NCBI GenBank assembly: GCA_023139785.1
Contig: JAGLMX010000011.1
Location: forward strand, 1 to 9,712
Length of the DNA stretch: 9,712 nt
DNA from: Candidatus Aenigmatarchaeota archaeon
GTDB lineage: Archaea > EX4484-52 > B79-G9
Direction of reading: 5' to 3'
The position numbers and the translations under genes are program-made. Under the pieces are notes generated by a model. That model made no database searches. It saw only the letters and a program-made list of their open reading frames with translations, and was not told where the DNA came from. Below are positions 6,426-9,712 of the stretch, one piece after another (within the stretch, counting starts at the first letter, position 1; each line of letters starts with the position of its first letter).

Positions 6426-6436
6426 GATTTAAATTT
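6426..6436 (-). promoter_or_regulatory. Candidate TATA box of aspartate kinase
   Basis: AAATTTAAATC on the minus strand, centred about 36 bases upstream of the ATG at 6394. It predicts a short leader of about ten bases that just includes the GGTGG site (6401-6405). I see nothing else I can name in the rest of the 6395-6559 gap. Confidence 0.5.
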
Positions 6437-6559
6437 TTAGTGTTGTTGTACGTTTTGCCGCTAAGTAACGTCTTCACCCAAACACATTCTTAGGGTCTTT
6501 CCAGACACATAGGAAATTCAAGCTAAAAGATCAAATTGTTTGTTTATTCCAAACAGATA

Positions 6560-7036
6560 TCAGAAATACTTGTTCTGTAAACCAATAGAATCCACGTATT
6601 CTCGTATATATTCACAAGGAACATATAGCTGCTCTAATTTATCCTTAATTTCTTCTTTACCAACAAAAATTTCAAAATCTGCGGTTACATGAAGGGTGTT
6701 GTTTGAAACCCCATAAACGTTGATGAATCCTTCAGAATTATGCACAAATCCAAACTTTGTGCCTTCTTCTAGCAGGATGTCTACAAATTGCTCTTTTTTG
6801 CTCGTCATGCCTGTCACGGATATTTCGTCAACGAATCCAAAGAGCGCATAGCCATTCAGCGAAATATATTTTCCTTCATCATGTAACGATCTGTAAATCA
6901 TCAGAGACGTGTTCTCAGAGTCGCTTTTTTCTATCTTTTCAATTGCATTGCTTAAAGAACGACAATCTTCTTCAACCTGATCTATCAATGATTCAACACC
7001 CTCTTTCAAAGAAACTCCATTATGTAAATAACTCAT
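6560..7036 (-). CDS. Unrecognised soluble 158-aa protein
   Basis: I do not recognise the family. 158 aa from ATG 7034-7036. The N-terminal part (~8-40) is a charged amphipathic helix, possibly a coiled coil (KEGVESLIDQVEEDC...NAIEKIEKS); the rest looks alpha/beta, with LHDEGKYISLNGYALFGFVDEISVTG (51-76) and FGFVHNSEGFINVYGVSNNTLHVTADFEIFVG (95-126) as likely strands, then a helical tail. It is acidic, has no signal peptide or membrane segment, and shows two isolated cysteines (Cys25, Cys141) that do not form a metal motif. The start was chosen because a TTTAAA box lies 27 bases upstream, the leaderless spacing seen at other genes here; a TTG seven codons earlier would overlap that promoter. 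It lies 36 bases after the mdh stop. Length and composition look like a real gene; function unknown. Confidence 0.7.
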   Translation of the reverse strand: MSYLHNGVSLKEGVESLIDQVEEDCRSLSNAIEKIEKSDSENTSLMIYRSLHDEGKYISLNGYALFGFVDEISVTGMTSKKEQFVDILLEEGTKFGFVHNSEGFINVYGVSNNTLHVTADFEIFVGKEEIKDKLEQLYVPCEYIREYVDSIGLQNKYF

Positions 7037-7058
7037 ACTACTAAAGAATAGATACAAC

Positions 7059-7067
7059 GTTTTAAAC
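7059..7067 (-). promoter_or_regulatory. TATA box of the 158-aa gene, leaderless
   Basis: GTTTAAAAC on the minus strand, preceded by a purine-rich GAAGAAG that could serve as the TFB recognition element, centred about 27 bases upstream of the ATG at 7036. It separates this gene from mdh although both run the same way. Confidence 0.55.
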
Positions 7068-7072
7068 CTTCT

Positions 7073-7963
7073 TCAGCTTGCAGAGACTTCATAACCAGCA
7101 ATTTTTTTCTTCGCCCGCTCAAAAAATTCTCTCCCTCCATCATCCAAGCTCATTTCAATTGGCTCTGCTCCGCCCTTCCCGACCCGCGCAAGGATCCCCG
7201 CAGATGCGCCACCCTGCACAAGAGAAACAGGCAAAATTTCTTTTGTGCCATTTAGCACCGCGCCCACAGTGTCTACAATGCATGAAGCAGGCCCGAACTC
7301 AGTCGCACCCTTTATGTCAATTATATCCCACGCTGCATTTTTCAAAAGTTTCGTTATCTTGGATTTATCTTTTACCGAAAAACTGTGTACCTTGCCGTTA
7401 ATTTTTATATTACTGAAAAGCGGCACCATTGCCTCGCCATGCTCTCCGATTACGTACGCGCCCTCAATTTCCATAGGTCTGCACTTCAGGCGCTCTGAAA
7501 TAATCTGTCTAAAACGCGCCGAGTCAAGAAGGTTGCCAAACCCCATAACTTTCTTTTCAGAAAAACCAGTTGTTTTCTGCACCAGATGATTCATTACATC
7601 CGATGGATTTGTCACGGTAATAATTATCGCGCCTTGTGCGCACCTTTTCAGCTTATCTGCAATCCCTTTAATTAGAGCTTTGTTTTTTTCAAGAAGCTCC
7701 ATGCGGTCGTGTTCAATCGCGCCCCGCGGCATACCGCATGTTACGACAACAACATCTGAGCCTGAAACTGCGCCATAGTCACCGGCAACAACCTTTGTGT
7801 CGCTGCGGCGCGCAACAGACTGCGCAATATCAAGCGCCTGCCCGCGCGCAAGTTCACGGTTTATGTCAACAAGAACAATTTCATCAGCAATCCCTCTTTG
7901 CGCAATTGTATATGCTGTGGCAGAGCCAAGCCGGCCCGCGCCGATTACAGAAACTTTCTTCAT
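7073..7963 (-). CDS. mdh: Malate dehydrogenase (LDH/MDH superfamily)
   Basis: NAD(P)-dependent interconversion of malate and oxaloacetate; cytoplasmic. 296 aa from ATG 7961-7963, placed there because KKVSVIGAGRLGSATAYT is the usual N-terminus and AAAGGA lies seven bases upstream; the longer open frame to 8065 is out of register with the family. Rossmann motif GAGRLG (8-13); acidic Asp33 closing the second strand suggests NAD rather than NADP. Catalytic set: Asn119 (TVTNPSDVM), Asp147 and Arg150 (NLLDSARFR), His175 (VIGEHGEAMVP), and the loop CGMPRGAIEHDR (76-87) carrying Arg80 and Arg87. Arg80 holds the position where malate enzymes have Arg and lactate enzymes Gln, so malate is the better call, though the loop is one residue longer than usual. 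C-terminal substrate-binding domain includes GPASCIVDTVGAVLNGTKEILPVS (224-247). Divergent from the transporter across 58 bases. Confidence 0.9.
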   Translation of the reverse strand: MKKVSVIGAGRLGSATAYTIAQRGIADEIVLVDINRELARGQALDIAQSVARRSDTKVVAGDYGAVSGSDVVVVTCGMPRGAIEHDRMELLEKNKALIKGIADKLKRCAQGAIIITVTNPSDVMNHLVQKTTGFSEKKVMGFGNLLDSARFRQIISERLKCRPMEIEGAYVIGEHGEAMVPLFSNIKINGKVHSFSVKDKSKITKLLKNAAWDIIDIKGATEFGPASCIVDTVGAVLNGTKEILPVSLVQGGASAGILARVGKGGAEPIEMSLDDGGREFFERAKKKIAGYEVSAS

Positions 7964-7990
7964 AGCAATTCCTTTCCGCTCAATAAGAAG

Positions 7991-8000
7991 GATATATAAT
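7991..8000 (+). promoter_or_regulatory. TATA box of the EamA transporter, leaderless
   Basis: GATATATAAT, preceded by purine-rich AAGAAG (possible TFB element), centred about 26 bases upstream of the ATG at 8022. No Shine-Dalgarno sequence precedes the ATG, so a leaderless transcript is expected. Confidence 0.6.
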
Positions 8001-8007
8001 TCTTTTT

Positions 8008-8016
8008 TTAAATATC
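8008..8016 (-). promoter_or_regulatory. Candidate TATA box of malate dehydrogenase
   Basis: ATATTTAAA on the minus strand, about 48 bases upstream of the mdh ATG, giving a leader of about 20 bases that includes the AAAGGA ribosome site at about 7971-7976. It overlaps the start region of the divergent transporter transcript. Confidence 0.4.
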
Positions 8017-8021
8017 CTGCT

Positions 8022-8909
8022 ATGAGCGAATATCTTTGGGCAATTCTTTCTTTGTCAGCAGCCATGTTCCTGTCATCGCTTTACATAATGGACCGGAGGT
8101 TTCTTTTAAACCAGAATTTAAACCCATTTGTATTCTCTTCATTTGCAACAACACTTGGCGCATTCTTTGCCACGCTTCTTGCAGTCCTTGTAATTGGCGG
8201 AGTCCCGGAGATTTCAGGCAAGGCTCTTCTTTACGGGATTGGTATTGGGCTGCTCGGTTCACTTGGCTCATACGCTTACTACTACGCTCTTCGAAACAAC
8301 GAGGCCTCACACGTTGCACCGTTCAGCAAATTCACAAGCGTATTCTCAATGGTCTTTGCAGTAATTCTTCTCGGAGAATCTGTAAACACAATAATTGTTG
8401 CAGGGGTCTTTCTTATAGGGCTTGGCGGATATTTTGCAACAGAGCGAAACAGGCAAGGCCATCCGATGATAGACAAGGCTGTCATCCTTATAGTTGCCGC
8501 AACTTTTTTCTGGGCAATACGCGGCATACCGGAGAAAATGATACTTTCTGAAATCCACCCGCTTGCCCTTGCATCAATTGCCGCACTCACACGATGCGCG
8601 CTTTCCCTGTTTATAGGGGCAGGCGTAATGAACAAAGAGTGGAACGCTTTTGCAGAACAGCTTAGAAAGAACGCCCGCGACATGAAACTTCTTGTCTTTC
8701 GCGGAATGGTTTCTGCAGCAAGCCTTACATTCTATTACTATGCGCTCTCCATGGCACCCGTCAGCCGCGTAGTTCCCCTTGCAAACACTGATGCAATTTT
8801 TACTGTAATTTTTGGCGGCATTATTTTGCGCGAAAAAAACATAAAGAAAAAGATATTCGGCGCAATCGTCGCAGTGATAGGGGCGTGGATGATTGTTATG
8901 GGTGGTTAA
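8022..8909 (+). CDS. EamA/DMT-superfamily membrane transporter
   Basis: Ten-helix drug/metabolite-type transporter in the cytoplasmic membrane. 295 aa, the usual length. Hydrophobic segments at about 5-22, 35-58, 68-90, 97-117, 120-138, 150-168, 180-202, 222-241, 250-268 and 276-293. The two EamA repeats are clear from matching halves: YYYALRNNEASHVAPFSKFTSVFSMVFAVILLGE (87-119) and YYYALSMAPVSRVVPLANTDAIFTVIFGGIILRE (238-271). The start ATG was chosen because the protein then begins at the first helix and a TATA box lies 26 bases upstream; the longer open frame to the left is antisense to mdh. Family members move metabolites such as amino acids, purines or sugars, and the substrate cannot be read from sequence; the neighbours do not settle it. 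The only fully convincing plus-strand gene here, convergent with carB. Confidence 0.9.
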   Translation: MSEYLWAILSLSAAMFLSSLYIMDRRFLLNQNLNPFVFSSFATTLGAFFATLLAVLVIGGVPEISGKALLYGIGIGLLGSLGSYAYYYALRNNEASHVAPFSKFTSVFSMVFAVILLGESVNTIIVAGVFLIGLGGYFATERNRQGHPMIDKAVILIVAATFFWAIRGIPEKMILSEIHPLALASIAALTRCALSLFIGAGVMNKEWNAFAEQLRKNARDMKLLVFRGMVSAASLTFYYYALSMAPVSRVVPLANTDAIFTVIFGGIILREKNIKKKIFGAIVAVIGAWMIVMGG

Positions 8910-9028
8910 GGCCATTAAAAGCCATATAGGTCTTTGGTATCCTATAACGAAATACTTTCGCCAATATATTCAAGCAAAGAGAGGCACAAATAAATACCAA
9001 ATAACCATACAGCCCAACCACAATTTGA
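8910..9028. other. Short convergent gap, no gene
   Basis: 119 bases between the stop codons of the transporter and carB. It holds a 6-bp inverted repeat TATAGG (8925-8930) / CCTATA (8941-8946) just after the transporter, not followed by a T-run, and no open frame of note. On the minus strand it is moderately T-rich after the carB stop. Termination signals for both genes presumably lie here but none is clear. Confidence 0.4.
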
Positions 9029-9712
9029 TTACCTGGTTGTTCTTATACCAGGCTCTTTAGAACCTGATTTCTCAAAAATACTCCCAAGCTCAACCATTCC
9101 TGACTTCTCATGCTCCTGCTTTATTGCAGATATAAGTGCATGCGCAAGCTCTAAATTCGTTATGAGCGGCACACCATAGGTAACTGTTGCCCTGCGCAAT
9201 AAATAGCCATCACGCCTTTCGTCCTCGCCCTCTTTTTCATGGGGGATGTTTATCACAATGTCTATTTTCTTTTGCGCGATGTACTCTAGTATACAGGGGT
9301 TGCCCTTTTCGCTTATTTTTTTCATTGCAACAGAGTCAACGCCGTTGTTTTGCAAAAACCCGCTTGTCCCGCTTGTCGCATATATTTCAAAGCCAAGGCG
9401 CGAGAGTATTTTTGCATCGCGAAGTATTTTCGGCTGGACAGCATGGTTTGCAGAGATAAGTATTCTGCCAAACTCCACAGGCACTCCAAAGTCGGCAGCG
9501 CGCATGGCATTTATCAGGGTCTCTGAAAAGTCGCTGCCAATGCATGCAACCTCCCCGGTTGATGCCATTTCTATGCCAAGAACAGGGTCTGCGCCGCTTA
9601 TGCGCATAAATGAGAATTGAGGAACCTTGATTCCAAAATATTTTGTCTTTGGTATCGTGCTTCCGACAAGCTTTTGCCCGAGAATAACATTTGTCGCAAT
9701 TTCAATCAGGTT
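9029..9712 (-). CDS. carB: Carbamoyl-phosphate synthase large subunit, C-terminal part (partial, 5' end beyond right edge)
   Basis: The large subunit makes carbamoyl phosphate from bicarbonate, ammonia (delivered by the small subunit's glutaminase) and two ATP, for pyrimidine and arginine synthesis; cytoplasmic. The last 227 residues are present and the frame is open at the right edge. The first part, NLIEIATNVILGQ ... KVPQFSFMRISGADPVLGIEMASTGEVACIG, is the end of the second ATP-grasp synthetase half. It is followed by the MGS-like allosteric domain (from about GRILISANHAVQPKILRDA, through YATSGTSGFLQNNGVDS, to RRATVTYGVPLITNLELAHALISAI), where effectors such as UMP or ornithine act in studied bacterial enzymes. 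Ends in a short polar tail. A Met within it (9605-9607) is internal to the conserved block, not a start. Whether the 5' part is fused or split, as in some archaea, lies outside the window. Confidence 0.95.
   Translation of the reverse strand, partial: NLIEIATNVILGQKLVGSTIPKTKYFGIKVPQFSFMRISGADPVLGIEMASTGEVACIGSDFSETLINAMRAADFGVPVEFGRILISANHAVQPKILRDAKILSRLGFEIYATSGTSGFLQNNGVDSVAMKKISEKGNPCILEYIAQKKIDIVINIPHEKEGEDERRDGYLLRRATVTYGVPLITNLELAHALISAIKQEHEKSGMVELGSIFEKSGSKEPGIRTTR

Noticed and set aside
6395..6559. A tRNA, small RNA or lysine-type riboswitch ahead of aspartate kinase
   Set aside because: No cloverleaf arms, no GTTC-type T-loop and no conserved riboswitch core could be found; a box close to the start leaves almost no leader.
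7037..7057. TTG start seven codons earlier for the 158-aa protein
   Set aside because: It lies between the TATA box and the predicted transcription start, so it would not be in the message; no ribosome site precedes it.
7797..8021. N-terminal extension of the EamA transporter
   Set aside because: It is antisense to mdh and hydrophilic; the family starts at the first membrane helix, and a TATA box fits the inner ATG.
7964..8065. 34-codon N-terminal extension of malate dehydrogenase
   Set aside because: It would cross the divergent promoter and the transporter start; the family begins at the Rossmann strand, and a ribosome site sits right before the inner ATG.
8925..8946. 6-bp hairpin after the transporter as a terminator
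   Set aside because: No T-run follows, and 6-bp stems of this loop size are expected by chance about once per few hundred bases.
1..9712. CRISPR array, insertion sequence or phage genes
   Set aside because: No regularly spaced direct repeats, no transposase or integrase motifs and no phage structural genes were seen on either strand.

Overview
The window looks like the chromosome of an archaeon. The evidence is an archaeal-type HMG-CoA synthase, a second mevalonate-pathway enzyme (HMG-CoA reductase), a surface protein packed with N-glycosylation sequons, and A/T-only TATA-like boxes (core TTTAAA or TATATA) lying 24-36 bases ahead of many start codons, several with little or no leader. The surface-protein style and compact gene packing recall DPANN-type lineages, but that placement is an inference from general appearance. 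No mobile element, CRISPR array, tRNA or rRNA is visible.

Layout, left to right. 1-725 (minus): 5' part of HMG-CoA synthase, running off the left edge. 850-2950 (minus): a two-gene surface unit, a secreted glycoprotein-like protein followed by a small membrane-anchored Ig-like protein that overlaps its end by 20 bases. 2951-3254: a divergent regulatory gap with a long structured leader. 3255 onward (plus): a short secreted-protein reading frame with a strong ribosome binding site but no stop codon before it runs into the antisense of the next gene; the DNA from 3085 to 3674 holds an unusual run of perfect or near-perfect hairpins. 3710-4984 (minus): class II HMG-CoA reductase. 5024-6394 (minus): aspartate kinase. 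6560-7036 (minus): unrecognised 158-aa protein. 7073-7963 (minus): malate dehydrogenase. 8022-8909 (plus): EamA/DMT-family transporter, divergent from mdh across 58 bases. 9029-9712 (minus): C-terminal end of the carbamoyl-phosphate synthase large subunit, entering from the right edge.

Functionally this is mostly housekeeping metabolism. HMG-CoA synthase and reductase make mevalonate for archaeal isoprenoid lipids; aspartate kinase opens the aspartate-family amino acid pathway; malate dehydrogenase links malate and oxaloacetate, the precursor of aspartate; CarB makes carbamoyl phosphate for pyrimidines and arginine. Apart from the overlapping surface pair, most genes appear to have their own promoter, so this is a series of short transcription units rather than one operon. 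The parts that ordinary annotation does not explain are the hairpin-rich segment at 3085-3674 with its stop-less reading frame, the surface pair set between the two mevalonate genes, and the orphan at 6560-7036.
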